Shown piece by piece: positions 11,876 to 22,191 of a stretch of 64,000 bases of DNA. The stretch is taken from assembly GCF_003171515.1 (NCBI RefSeq), contig NC_089394.1:434001-498000 (forward strand), written 5' to 3'. The notes below the pieces were generated by a model, which did no database searches, was not told the DNA's origin, and worked only from the letters and a program-made list of their open reading frames with translations. Position 1 is the stretch's first letter, and each line of letters starts with the position of its first letter. The translations under genes and the position numbers were made by a program. The DNA is from Pyrenophora tritici-repentis (Eukaryota > Ascomycota > Dothideomycetes > Pleosporales > Pleosporaceae).

Positions 11876-12490
11876 ATGGCGCCTAAGATGCCGGCACCAC
11901 CAAGCGTTAAGAACAAGAGTAGGCCTGCAGGGGGGTTGTATGAACGTGCTATCGCAATGGTATTAGCATGCCTACACCAATCACAGTAAATCACATACTA
12001 ATATTGCTCAGCAGCAAGAACAACTGGATAAATACCAGATGCAGAATTCAAACAACCTCCAAACCGAGCTACAGACAATCATCGATCGCGTCGTGAGGGA
12101 ACTGAATGTGACCAAGAAAGATCTAGTGATGACCAATCGAGTACTAGAGAGTGTCACTGAAGAACTACGGGAGGCCAAAATTGCCAAGAAACGGCCGAGG
12201 ATGAACTTGAGGAGATCAAAAAAACCCTCGAGTCGTCCGATGAGAACCTTGCAGCCATGGAGAGAGAGTTAGAGGGAGCCAAACAGGAACTGGAGAACAC
12301 AAAGCACGTACTCTCTCAATGGCAGGATGCATATGCGACTGCTTCCAATAATAATGATTCTCTCAGAACACAACGCAAAGCCGATGCACCAACCATCACA
12401 AACCTCAAGAGCACTTTGAAGAAAGAGAAGGCGAGGGCGTAAAACAACAGTACTGCCATGGCCAAGCTCGACCAACTCAGGAGCCAGTAG
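11876..12490 (+). pseudogene. Coiled-coil protein gene, frameshifted
   Basis: Exon 1 (11876-11959, MAPKMPAPPSVKNK...) joins exon 2 at 12012 in phase through a clean 52-nt intron ending GCTCAG. The product then reads as a long charged coiled coil (QQEQLDKYQ..., LQTIIDRVVRELN, EELREAKIAKK). At about 12189-12193 the frame breaks inside an A-run; the -1 frame continues the same heptad-like character (AEDELEEIKKTLESSDENL, then ELEGAKQELENTKHVL) up to a TAA at 12440. After that stop the same frame reads on for 15 codons to TAG at 12488. I therefore see one coiled-coil gene with a one-base loss and possibly a premature stop. A sequencing error in the A-run is the main alternative. Function unknown. 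Confidence 0.5.
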
Positions 12491-13201
12491 TCTTCTATGA
12501 ACAACCTCCTGTCTGACGACTGAACGATGAAGCTATCCCTCAACATCACATCACTGTGCCCTCAGCTTTCAAGTCCGGGACAAGCCATTCAAAACTGCCA
12601 CTCCCTAGTGCTCACGCCAAAAGTTCACAGCAACACAAATATACTTTCACAATTTCTTCTTTATCAGCCTTCGAAAATACGACTTTGTATGTCATCCCAG
12701 CCACACTCCTGAGACGTCATACTAATTCCAGAAAACAGCCCCAACCCTAGCCCCAGGAAAACGGGCCGGAACTTATCACGGTTGATAGATCGGATGGTTC
12801 CTTGCATTTTCTGTTTTCACTCTACCCTTTCTAGCTGATTGAAAAGTTCTTTCTCTTCTTCTTCCCCTTGCTACATATCACGGGCTGAGATCTCCCCAAT
12901 CCTATCTTTCTTGCGCACTGATGCGTGGAGAAAAAGTTCCTTCTTTTTCTCTTTGCTTGAAATCCCATGGTAGCTTTGGGGGGCATATCATATGCCATAG
13001 TTTGCGAACAAAATACTTTTTTCCTTCACCATCAGCAGGCTACCCTAACCTATGCCGTGTCTATTCGTTTCCGTGATGTGTCATGTGTGCTTCTAATGCG
13101 ACCCACAGCTACCAACACAACCACAGACAGAATGTTCAACCTCGAACTACAGCATAGTAGATGAATAGTGCATATGTCATTTAATCTGCTACCCCACATG
13201 C
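12491..13201. other. Intergenic, CT-rich
   Basis: About 700 bp between the broken coiled-coil gene and the SDR 3' end. It has pyrimidine-rich stretches (TTCTTTCTCTTCTTCTTCCCC near 12850) and no open frame worth calling. Confidence 0.4.
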
Positions 13202-14183
13202 CTATCCAACCCAATCAATCTCCTTCTCACTCTGCCAGAAACTGCCCGTCTTCCCGTGGATATCCTGAATCGCCAACAAAACCGGCGTCTGAGCACCCTC
13301 ATCCACAGTCTTAACCCCATTCCCCTTTGTCATATCCGTATTGACATAACCGGGACAACATGCATTAATCAATACCCCACTGCCCGCTTCCTTCTGTTGC
13401 CTCGCGAGCGCCTTTGTCCCACCAATCAGCCCTGCCTTACTGACGGCGTATGCTGCACTGGGAAACCCTGCCTCCTTCTCCTTGCCTGCCTCTACTGCCG
13501 CCGCAAAGTCTTTCATGATGGCTGTAACATCGTCTTCGGTTTTTGAGGCCAGGAACCGGTTACGGATTTCTTCCGAGTATTTGTTGAGTTTGCCGGCCAT
13601 GCTGGCTACGTTTACGATGCGGCCGGTGGGTTTGAGGAGGGGGATAAAGGTCCGGCTTGCTTCGAGGGTTTTGTAGTAGTTGCAGTCGAGTGTGGTTTTG
13701 ACCACGTTGGCATCTATTCATGTTAGCCAATTGCTTTTTCTTTGTATAGGGGAAAGTGCAGATAGACTCACCGAAGCCTTCCATGGCAATGCCGGCGTTG
13801 TTGATGACAAAGTCGATGCCATCGCTATGTGTTTGCTTTAGGTGGTCCGCTAGGTCCTTGATGCTGCTGCTGCTCGTGATATCCAACAGGTGGAATCGTA
13901 TTTCAGAGAGTCCGCCATCAGCCTTCAATGCCTTTGCCTGCTTCAATTGCGCATCTTGCTCTAGACTCTTGACAGCAGCTTCTCCTCTGCCCTGGTCGCG
14001 CGCGGTAAGGTATATCAGAAAGGGCCCGTTGTTAAGCGGTGACTTTGGGTATTGAAGCGCGAGTTGGCGGACAATTGCGAGTCCAATACCCTGTATTTGT
14101 CAGTCTGGTATATGAGAGAGGGCTCTTCGTTCGGCGCATACCTTGTTTGCGCCGGTGACGACTCCTACACAGTTGTAAGACAT
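13202..14183 (-). CDS. Short-chain dehydrogenase, carbonyl-reductase type
   Basis: NADPH-dependent reductase of carbonyl compounds, cytosolic. Three exons: 14183-14142, 14090-13772 and 13713-13202, 290 aa. The Rossmann motif TGANKGIG spans the first intron. NNAG (INNAGIAMEGF) spans the end of exon 2, and the catalytic Tyr-Lys pair is in SAAYAVSKAG. Between the serine-containing strand (GRIVNVASMAGKL) and that YxxxK there is an insertion of about 40 residues (EEIRNRFLASKTEDDV...), the signature of human CBR1-like monomeric carbonyl reductases. The TG motif and short N-terminus indicate a classical SDR. The natural substrate cannot be read from sequence. Confidence 0.9.
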
Positions 14184-15447
14184 GATGTTATTGAGCTTTA
14201 GTTGGAGGAAGAATGAAGAGATGAAAGCGGTCTTTGTAGGCAAGATATGCCCCCACTCCTACTACATTTATAATCATTATAAGGACTATGCTGTACACAG
14301 TTAAGAAGGTCCATACGTCACTAATCACCGATTGAGCTTCCCCTCGGCTGATGCCCGCGCTATACCCCATGACGTTAACACTGCCGCAGCTGGTGGCAGG
14401 AGCCTGGATTATCTTGAAATGCCGACGTTTTTCCAGGAGATTGTCCTTGTGCCCACCTGGGCATGTTCAATTACCTGGCGCAACCTCGGCGTTCTCGATC
14501 CCAATCTATCTAATGCGCGTGTGTCTCTCCGCCAGAGACAACAACTTCATTTACAGACCGCGGAAAACATGCAAGGCAACACGCTCGTCGAATGCACTGT
14601 TTGGCTGGTAAGAGGGCGTGGGTATACCACATCGTTTCATGTTTCATGTTTCAAGCTCGGCACAGCTTCTCGTTGTGTGGCTCAATCGGCTCACCGTCCC
14701 AGGCGCTCCAGATCAGTGGCGTCTGCGGTCAATGGTATCTGGATCGAGTAATCCTACATTACCGCACCAACTAACAAACAGCGGCGTAGCCACGTCGAAG
14801 TTGATGGCATTCGAGATTCCTTGATGCGAGCTGTTCATGCGCCCTCCTCATCTGAACGACATGTTCCTCACCGTTGTGACTCGCATATCCAAGTTTGACC
14901 CTAGAAGAGCAATGTGCAGAGCAGCCTCGTTTGAGAAATCCCTTTTAGCCAGCGACGTTCGGCTCCACACCGGCACTGTATATCACCCGCCCACGCGTCC
15001 GCAACGCCGTTCATTTGGAGCTATCAAACAAAATATCTGGTATTATATACCTTGCACGATTCCATTTGCTCGCTTGAGTGCTCTTTTTCCGTCGGCACCG
15101 GAACTCATATGCACCCCAGACCCCCGCGGCTTAGTTCTGCATGCAGCGCCCACGGACTACGGCAATAATCCCTGTCTGGTCATCGTCACAGGGCTACTCA
15201 GATAAATTGCGACAACGGATGAAAGGACCTTTTGTACACCAGGAAAATGGAAACAGCAAAGACTTCCCCACTGTTCTTATACGAGGCATGATTGTGGAGA
15301 AGATTGATTCTGCCTAAAAGACGGCTTGCGTAGCCATAGAAGTTGCTTTATATACGGATCTGTCCGCTACCCATAATTGATCGCCACGCACTCTTCACTC
15401 TAAGACCACCACCAAATCAGTTCCTTACCTATCGTATCGTCAACAAT
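14184..15447. other. Intergenic, possible eroded coding remnant
   Basis: 1.26 kb between two genes. On the minus strand, between about 14945 and 14640, short open stretches look protein-like (for example ALLGSNLDMRVTTVRNMSFR, INFDVATPLFVSWCGNVG, and in a shifted frame WSAWDGEPIEPHNEKLCRA). They are interrupted by stops and a frame change. No family recognised; it may be a decayed gene or chance. The 3' part is the promoter of the esterase gene. Confidence 0.3.
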
Positions 15448-16240
15448 ATGAAGATCGCAGCAGCCACCGCTCTTTTTGCAGGCCTCGCCGCCGCTAGTCC
15501 AGTTGAACTCACTGAGCGCCAGAGCTGCCCCAAGGTCTACATTTTCGCAGCTCGCGAGACCACCGTGCCTCAAAGCAACGGCTACGGAACTACAGCAAAC
15601 CTCGTAAACTCCGTCAAGTCTGCCTATTCTGGTGCGGGCTCAGAGGCGATTGTATACCCCGCTTGTGGTGGAGGATCAGCCTGTGGAGGCATCAGCTACG
15701 ACAACTCTGCTTCCCAGGGAACTGCAGCCGTTGTCAAGGCTGTTACCGCCTACAACCAGAAGTGCCCCAGCACACAGATTGTTCTCATCGGTTACTCTCA
15801 GGTGAGTTGAGGAACATGAGAAGAAAAAGTGCGTAGCATGCTGACTATACTCAGGGAGGCCAAATCATGGATAATGCCCTCTGCGGTGGTGCAGGCTCAA
15901 CCCTTACCGGTAATGCCCTTGCTGCCGTTAAGGCGGCAATCTTCATGGGCGACCCTCACAACCGTAATGGACTACCCTACAACGTCGGCACATGCAAGGC
16001 CCAAGGCGTAAGTCTACTATGAATACTGTTGATGGTGTTCAAAACTAACCAGCATTGAAGTTTGCCGCCCGTCCCAACGGCTTCACATGCTCACCAGCCA
16101 ACACCAGCATCATCCAGAGTTACTGCGACTCTCAGGACCCGTATTGCTGCAACGGAAATGACGCCAACCATCACCAGCAGTACGTCATCATCTACGGTAA
16201 CCAGGCTCTCAGTTTCATCAAGAGCAAGGTCACTGCTTAG
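15448..16240 (+). CDS. Secreted acetylxylan esterase (CE5, cutinase fold)
   Basis: Removes acetyl groups from xylan in plant cell walls. Three exons, 15448-15801, 15855-16007 and 16061-16240, 228 aa. Signal peptide MKIAAATALFAGLAAASP, then ERQSCPKVYIFAARETT, the typical start of the CE5 domain. The nucleophile motif GYSQGGQ is split by intron 1, with the serine at about residue 117. The catalytic Asp and His lie in DPYCCNGND and NHHQQY near the C-terminus. Cysteines at ACGGGSACGG and YCCNG fit the family disulfides. The GYSQGGQ form and absence of a cutinase-type C-terminus favour acetylxylan esterase over cutinase. There is no carbohydrate-binding module. Confidence 0.9.
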
Positions 16241-16549
16241 ACGCGTATTGCACGCGCAAAGAAGACATACAAAATTGATTGACACCCGCGGAAGGTTGTC
16301 AAAACACACTTCAATGTAGATATAACTTAAATCAATATGTATATGTCAATACTGCCTTCATGCATAGATTTTTCTATTTGGTTGACTGGCCAAAGTCTTG
16401 TACATGGCTTTTGCCAACAAAATCTTGGAGCAAATGCTATTCGAATCTAGCGACTGATGCACCAATACAACTCCAACAACCCTCATAAACGCCATACAAA
16501 CATGCATAATACCCCACTCATTATCATCATCCATCTAGCAGCCCGTCAC

Positions 16550-17921
16550 TTACAATTTGGCCTTTGGCCACTGATCCATCAAATCGGCCATTTCAAACCT
16601 CGGCCAGTCTGGGTTAAGGCTCGGTGCGGGCCTCTCGCGGTCCCAGGCCCACTTCTCCTTTAGTTCCGGCTCTAGATCGTCTTCCAACATTTGAATGACG
16701 TACTTTCCGAGTACGGGGAAGAACTTGTAGCCGTGGAAGGATCCACATGTTGCGACGTATAGGCCCTTGGCGCCGGCATGAGGCGAGATGATGAAGTCGG
16801 AAGAAGTGGTGAAAGCGTCCCTGTGATACGTTAGAAATGTGAAAAAAAGTATAGACTCTAAGTAGTACTAACCAGCAAATCCGGTGCTTGTCCATCTTCC
16901 AGTTCGCGCCCTTCTTGCCGTAGAAGACGTCATTCGCATGGGCAATGTCTAGCTTCAATGGGCTTGGAACATCCCATTGGTTGTAGTCCTTGCCTGATGG
17001 CGGTGCGGAGACGAATCGACCAGGAAGTACTTCGTGAGTGTTCTTGAAGATCTTCTCGCCCCACCACTTGAGCTCGCGGTCTTTGGTAGGTGGCAGACTG
17101 CCGATAAACGGTCCGTAGGCGGCGGTATAGCCTTGGACACCAACGGGCATGTCCTTGAAGCGTTCGTACGACTTTTCGTCCAGAGTGGTCATGCCGGTCG
17201 TGATACCACCAGCAACAATTCTCGATCCAGAACGGAGCTCTTTGTTGCCACTTTTCTGGGCGGCCTGCTCGAGAAGTTTTGCCGTATAGGCGCCGGTTGA
17301 TAGGACGACATGTGTGGCGGAGATGGTGTTTCCTTGCTCGGTGTTGACACCTGTGCATCGACCGGTGTTGTCGAATGCTAGACTTTCAACTTTTTCCGTG
17401 ATGTACTTGACGCCGTTGTCGATCGACCACTTGGTCACTGCTCTTAGTGCATCACCAGCCTGTGCCCACCCACTCGTCTTGTTGACCAGTACACTCTTTG
17501 CTCCGTCATAGTTTGCATCTTCAAACAGTCCGCCAAACAACTTCTTTGCCTCCTCAATAGTTACAGACTGTAGGTCTGCCTCCCTTCCGAGCTTCTTGTA
17601 GTTGTCGATGACCTCTTGTGCGTAATCTGAGCGGCAGACCCAGAAAATGCCCGTTTCATGAAAGTATGGTTTCCATAGTGGGTCCTCCTTGAAGACATCT
17701 TGTGCTTCAAGAGCAAGTCTGCAATAGATGACATCGTCGTAATCTGCGCGCACGACCTTGTTCCAATCCCAAGAAGCTGCCACGCGGTTGTCGGCGTCCC
17801 ATGCATCCTGGTCGACAATAGTTACTTGTCGATCGGGGTACTTCTTGATAAGATGGTAAGCAGTCGAAACCCCGAAGACGCCAGCGCCAACGACAAGATA
17901 TGAGGGTTTGCTCGATGCCAT
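16550..17921 (-). CDS. FAD-dependent amine/amino-acid oxidase, MSOX family
   Basis: Two exons, 17921-16873 and 16820-16550, 439 aa; the intron splits a Trp codon (HRIC-W-DAFTT). The N-terminus carries the dinucleotide-binding fold YLVVGAGVFGVSTAYHL, followed by the ASWDWNKVVRADYDD segment characteristic of the monomeric sarcosine oxidase / fructosyl amino acid oxidase / saccharopine oxidase group. HAGAKGLYVATCGSFHGYKF in exon 2 holds the cysteine expected to link FAD covalently. The likely reaction is oxidation of a secondary amine with H2O2 release. The C-terminus ends KAKL, which is not a clear peroxisomal PTS1 although the family is often peroxisomal. Substrate (fructosyl lysine, pipecolate, saccharopine or sarcosine) is not determinable here. 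Confidence 0.88.
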
Positions 17922-18793
17922 GTTGTTCAAAATCCAAGTCTTGTCGTCGCAAAGCATAAAGTGGGATAGATTTGATGTGATGATAAAAACTCAATGGCGC
18001 TCTACACCGTATTTATACCACGACATACTACAGCTTCAATCGAATATCCCAATGCGGCCTGCATGATAAGTGGACCCTTCTCGGCCTCGTCGTGGTTGCG
18101 GTAAACTAGGGGCGGGGCATCCGTGGAGGTTGTTTCCTCATCAAGCAAAGCTTTGCGACGGCCAAACTTCATCGCCTTTCCGACTCTTTCTCCGCCGGCT
18201 ACTATGGCTCTAATTGGATATGACGTGTAATGTATCGACTGCATATCTACTGATACGGCTGTTTGAAATGTTGCGCATCGTCACCGACGGTTCCGAGTGC
18301 TGGTGCGTTTCGCCGCATGTAAGCGGTGGCGTGCTAGCCCAAGCGGGCCATGCGGCGCGATGGCGGGCAGTGAATGGCAACGTAGTATTACATACTCATA
18401 TGGGTTTCTTACACTTGTTTGGTGTTCCAATTATCTACTATGATTGAGATAGGACAAGTGCATGCCTGGGTAACGACTACACTCGCGATGTTCACTCCAT
18501 GCCATGATCCGAGTCTTTCTGGCATCTCTTGGTGACACATGGCTCTTGCAGCTTATTTGTATCATAGATATACATGTAAATGGCAATGCCCGTCGAGCCT
18601 GAGTTTTTTACGAAGTCTGTGGGCGAATGCCGGAACAGTCAACGCACTACCAAGGCACTGGATATGCCCCGTGCCAGATAGAGGATCTGACACGAGAAAT
18701 TACTCGCAGAATACAAGACTTCATGCGCAGCTACATACGCGCGGCTCGGTCCGGACTCACGGATAGCTAGCGAACACCTGTATAGCTTGGAAA
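17922..18793. other. Intergenic upstream of the FAD oxidase
   Basis: Contains an 80-codon open frame on the minus strand (18244-18002) ending 81 bp upstream of the oxidase ATG. It might be an upstream ORF or nothing; no motif is visible and I do not call it a gene. Confidence 0.35.
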
Positions 18794-18832
18794 ACTTGAC
18801 ATACTAGTGTGCAAAGGTCATTGTAGGCGCCA
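18794..18832 (+). mobile_element. Fragment of the window's MITE family (left half)
   Basis: About 39 bp beginning CTTGACATACTAGTGT and continuing to CGCCAG. It matches the left half of the element at 38194-38303 (read on its minus strand) with a few substitutions. The outer inverted-repeat bases and the right half are missing, so it is a relic. Confidence 0.55.
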
Positions 18833-19187
18833 GCCTTACACCAACTTTGACACTTCGGCAACCTATGAGAAGCCGTTGTTACAAACGACACTCATCCACA
18901 GTAATGCAAAGACTCTCTAAAAGTCCTCCAGATGATTGGTGGAGATGTTCAGATCAGTTTCAAGTCTCGGGAGCCAATTGTGGGCTTGCTTGAATCGGTA
19001 GAAACCATCACCTTTAGAGAAGGTACCAGCAACCAAGCGGCTATGGATAGTTGCTGTAGATATTCTATACAGAATTACATGAAATTAAATTGATAGTGAC
19101 ACCAGTCCAGCTGCAACAAGGTACTATACACAAGTCCGCCATGTAGTTGGACTACTTTTCCTGTCCATCTTCGACAGACCCACCACC
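18833..19187. other. Intergenic, nothing recognised
   Basis: About 350 bp between the MITE relic and the 3' end of the small secreted-protein candidate. No open frame or repeat seen. Confidence 0.4.
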
Positions 19188-19571
19188 TCAGTGGCCGCAA
19201 CCGCCAGCCCCATCCGCAAACATACAAGGTCCATAAGCACACCGAACCTCTCCCTTACGATTACCGACGTAACACTTGCGATACCCCGCCCAGTTTACCG
19301 ATGGTTTCTTAACATCCCGCCAGATATTGAATGGACCGCTTGGCACGTAACGGCACTAAAAGTAACAGAATTAAGTTAGAGGACATTAAGTCTAGAGGCG
19401 GAGTAACCATCTTATGCAACATGTGTTCAAGCCTGCGTCTTCACACTCTTTGTTTCCTCTTGTTCCGTCAGCGTTGCACCATACGGCATATGGGTTGGTG
19501 TTTGGGGCTTGGGGTCCAGCTGAAGTAATCGTTGCTGCGAGGAGAGTGAGGGTGATGGTGAGGAGCTTCAT
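19188..19571 (-). CDS. Candidate small secreted cysteine-rich protein
   Basis: ATG at 19571 starts MKLLTITLTLLAATITSAGP, a strong signal peptide with cleavage after TSA, followed by a short mature region with four cysteines (WC, KEC, TCC) to an in-frame stop at 19392. The minus strand then shows CTAAC and TTTTAG, an intron 3' end. Directly after it, 55 codons (19355-19191, stop 19190-19188) stay open and contain five more cysteines (CRYV, RKCYVGN, VRCAYGPC, GGCGH). A two-exon gene is likely, but the donor is unresolved: GTTACT at 19407 needs an acceptor at CCAAG, while TTTTAG needs a phase-0 donor such as GTATGG. The unspliced product would be 59 aa. Such proteins are often apoplastic effectors or antimicrobial peptides; no family recognised. 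Confidence 0.45.
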
Positions 19572-20025
19572 GCTGGCGTTGAGAAGGATTCGGGAATTAA
19601 ATTAGATGGATGTGAGCTTTGGAGCTTGTGTGCTCGTGAGCGAGGCTTCATAATAAAATGTTGTCCCTTCGCTCCGACTCTTCGTACCAGCCATTTGTGC
19701 TTCAACGGCTCTACTTTCTCTACGCAAAGACGCCTTGACGCTGTCCCGTAAGACTCTGGGGAGCCACAAAGATAAGGTTGGGTGATGACTTGTCATCGCT
19801 AAACATTCTATGCTTCCAGTGTAGCTACCAGTCTACTATCCTTGAATGGGCTTAATCATGCATAGAAGGACCAAGAGCCGTGAAATGATCCAAGCTGAGT
19901 AATAACTTTAACCAAAAAAGAGCCAGGCCTTATCACCACACCGACCAAGGCGTGGATATCTCATCCGAAGCGTCGCCCCAAGCGCAATCATCTCCAACAC
20001 AAGTTCTAGTCAGACCGCGCTAACT
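19572..20025. other. Intergenic, nothing recognised
   Basis: 454 bp upstream of the secreted-protein candidate and downstream of the EthD-like gene. No coding or repeat signal seen. Confidence 0.4.
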
Positions 20026-20942
20026 TTAGTTGGATGACGGGTGTTTTGATCTCGTATACATGACTTCAGCAGTCATATCGCCTGCATGCATACGATCCAA
20101 CTTCCAAACGTGCACCTCGATCTCTGTTCTACCCCACTCCGTTTCTGGTTCACTATTCAGGTCTGCTCGTATACGATCAGGTGACCTGGAAAATTCATGG
20201 ATAGCCAACCAGGTACACGGCTCAGGGTGTGGTTCATCGGTAGTTGGGAGACCTTTGAGAGCGCGGGATTGTGCGTTTGTTCTTGCGTAGAGGAGCTTGT
20301 AGCGTAGTGTACGAATGAAGTGTGGTGATTGAGAGAGAATGGAGGTTTGCTGTCGGGAGAAAATGTTAAAGGTGCTGATTGAAGTACAGGGTGAGAACCA
20401 CGGGGGATGTACCTGATGGAAGAACGCATGGATACTGTCAAGACCTCGCTCTTTCTCTGGTCTGACCCCTGAACTCAAAATGTATTGCGCGTGACCTGCC
20501 TCCGAGTCAGGTTTATCATATATTTCTACTATTGGAAAGGCCGCTTACCTCCTCCATCACCGTCTTTCCTAGGCGTTGCACCCAAGAAGCCCAGATAACT
20601 GACATCCATGTCGGCAAAATCATAGATAACTCCACTACCAGGTAGGATGCTACTCTTGACACCGATCTTCTTGAATTCATCACTGAGCGTGAAAGCCAAG
20701 TCCTGCATGGGATAACATGCGAGGAAGGGCTTTGGGTTCTGGAGGTCACCAGTAGGCGAGGTCTTGTTGACGTCAACGTAGCGGAAAGCGAACCGGATGC
20801 TGGATGTAGAGATGACTTCGGGGATATGTTCGTCATCGTACCATCTGAGAAACGTAGGTTCGTTGAGTATGTTTTCACTCGCGGGCGAGATGCGAGAGCG
20901 GACGAAGAGTATTCCTGGGCCTTGTATTGCTGAGATGGACAT
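20026..20942 (-). CDS. EthD-like dimeric alpha-beta barrel protein
   Basis: Three exons, 20942-20549, 20495-20413 and 20349-20026, 266 aa. The N-terminal half has ILFVRSRI...LRWYDDEHIPEVISTSSIRFAFRY and the second half a similar fold start (AQYILSSGVRPEKERGLDSI then HFIRTLRYKLLYAR). This matches fungal proteins with two ferredoxin-like dimeric alpha-beta barrel (EthD/ABM-type) repeats. The family includes small-molecule-modifying enzymes, but most fungal members have no assigned reaction. Intron 2 is 63 nt, a multiple of three, and free of stops, so a 287-aa form from intron retention is possible; the family similarity runs better across the spliced junction (FFHQ|QTSILS). Confidence 0.7.
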
Positions 20943-21064
20943 GTTGTAGTATTAAAGTGGTGAGAAGGTGTGGCCAGATAGGCGAGATTTAAGTTGGCAC
21001 CTCAACTCGGGAATACAAGCCACAAGAACGTTGTATTCACCAATTCGATAGAGTAGGGTGGACA

Positions 21065-21168
21065 CCTGGGTGACATAATATACTTGAAATACTATTGTAT
21101 AAAGGCCACTGTATTCGCCAGACACGTCTATTAGGTGTTTACTCACATTGTCAAGTATTTTATGTTAC
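21065..21168 (+). mobile_element. MITE-like inverted-repeat element, copy with worn ends
   Basis: About 104 bp. The left end reads CCTGGGTGACATAATATACT and the right end ATTGTCAAGTATTTTATG, imperfect inverted repeats. The interior (ATAAAGGCCACTGTATTCGC, CAGACACGTCTATTAGGTG) matches the elements at 49524 and, inverted, 38194. No open frame, so it is non-autonomous. Confidence 0.75.
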
Positions 21169-21385
21169 TTCGGTGCGGGTATAGATTGCCGTAAAAGCAC
21201 TACCCCGCTCTGATGTACCCGACTCGATGACTAAAGGGCTTGTAGAGCGGCTGGAGACCTAATTTAAGCAGTATTACGGAACGGTCTTCCTGGGAAAGTC
21301 GACCATTTCTCGCCCGTGTGACCGCAAAGGTCGCCATACTGTGTCTGATGTAGTATCCTTATTGCGACTGCTCGTGGCCCGGATC

Positions 21386-21950
21386 TCATAGTCTCGACTT
21401 GTTCGCTAACAAATTCTCTAGACCTCTCTTGAGCTCTTCATTCATCCCCTCTTTTCCAGGGCGACGACTGTCACGGTCGACGAAGACGTGGACGAATTCG
21501 CCAACAGCCTTGACCTCGTCCTCTCCATTTTGAAAGACACCGATTTCATATGTCACCGAGCTTCTTCCCAATTTATTCACTCTCAATGCGAGGTCTACGA
21601 CAGCGGGGAATTCGATGGGAGCAAGGTAATCACAGTGTGAATGTACGACCAGGCCGATTTGCGATGAGGTGGGTGGATGCAATGAGCAGTGTTGGATGAG
21701 GTAAGTGTTTACTACCGAGTCGAAGCTAGTAAGACTTAGTAATGATATTGTTATTTTTGTATTCACAGGCGTACAGACAGATAATAATAGACGCTGTTGT
21801 TCATATGGTGGTACATGTCATTGTCGCTCCTGGCAGCTGTCAGTGCGTGCTGGGAAGTACGCGTCGCGTGGGGCGGTACCATCTTGTCCTATACTCGAGC
21901 TGGAAGTTGTAGTCATTGCGACGACGTGACTTCAACGCCTCAAGTGCCAT
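21386..21950 (-). CDS. Hotdog-fold acyl-CoA thioesterase (4HBT family)
   Basis: Three exons, 21950-21880, 21829-21779 and 21725-21386, 153 aa. The reassembled segment YRTRWSDNDMYHHMNNSVYY, followed by LFDSVVNTYLI, is the 4HBT signature with the catalytic Asp and the helix-starting HMNNSVYY; both introns fall inside it, which is why no single open frame shows it. Such enzymes hydrolyse acyl-CoA (often aryl or medium-chain) in cytosol or mitochondria. The second donor is GTCTGT, weaker than usual, but it is the only one that keeps frame. The gene is divergent from the pseudouridine synthase next door. Confidence 0.85.
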
Positions 21951-22191
21951 GTTTGTATATTTCCCTTGTTGAGTGTTGGGTAGAGACGCGTCGTAGAGCG
22001 AACAGTCGGGCTAAGGTCCACATGCCGTCACACCTCGGCTTGCGCAGCCATGGCCAAACTTTTCGCACACGCAGCCCTCAACCCCTCCAAGTTCAAGCCC
22101 CGCGATTCTGGCGCCCTCTCCGCGCATCCTCGCATATCTTGCATCAAAGGGCCGTCTGCCCGTGCCCAAGACTCGCACAGGCTCACCCTCC

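Noticed and set aside
14332..14751. 139-codon plus-strand frame upstream of the esterase
   Set aside because: Starts at TTG, no motif, and overlaps the stronger minus-strand remnants.
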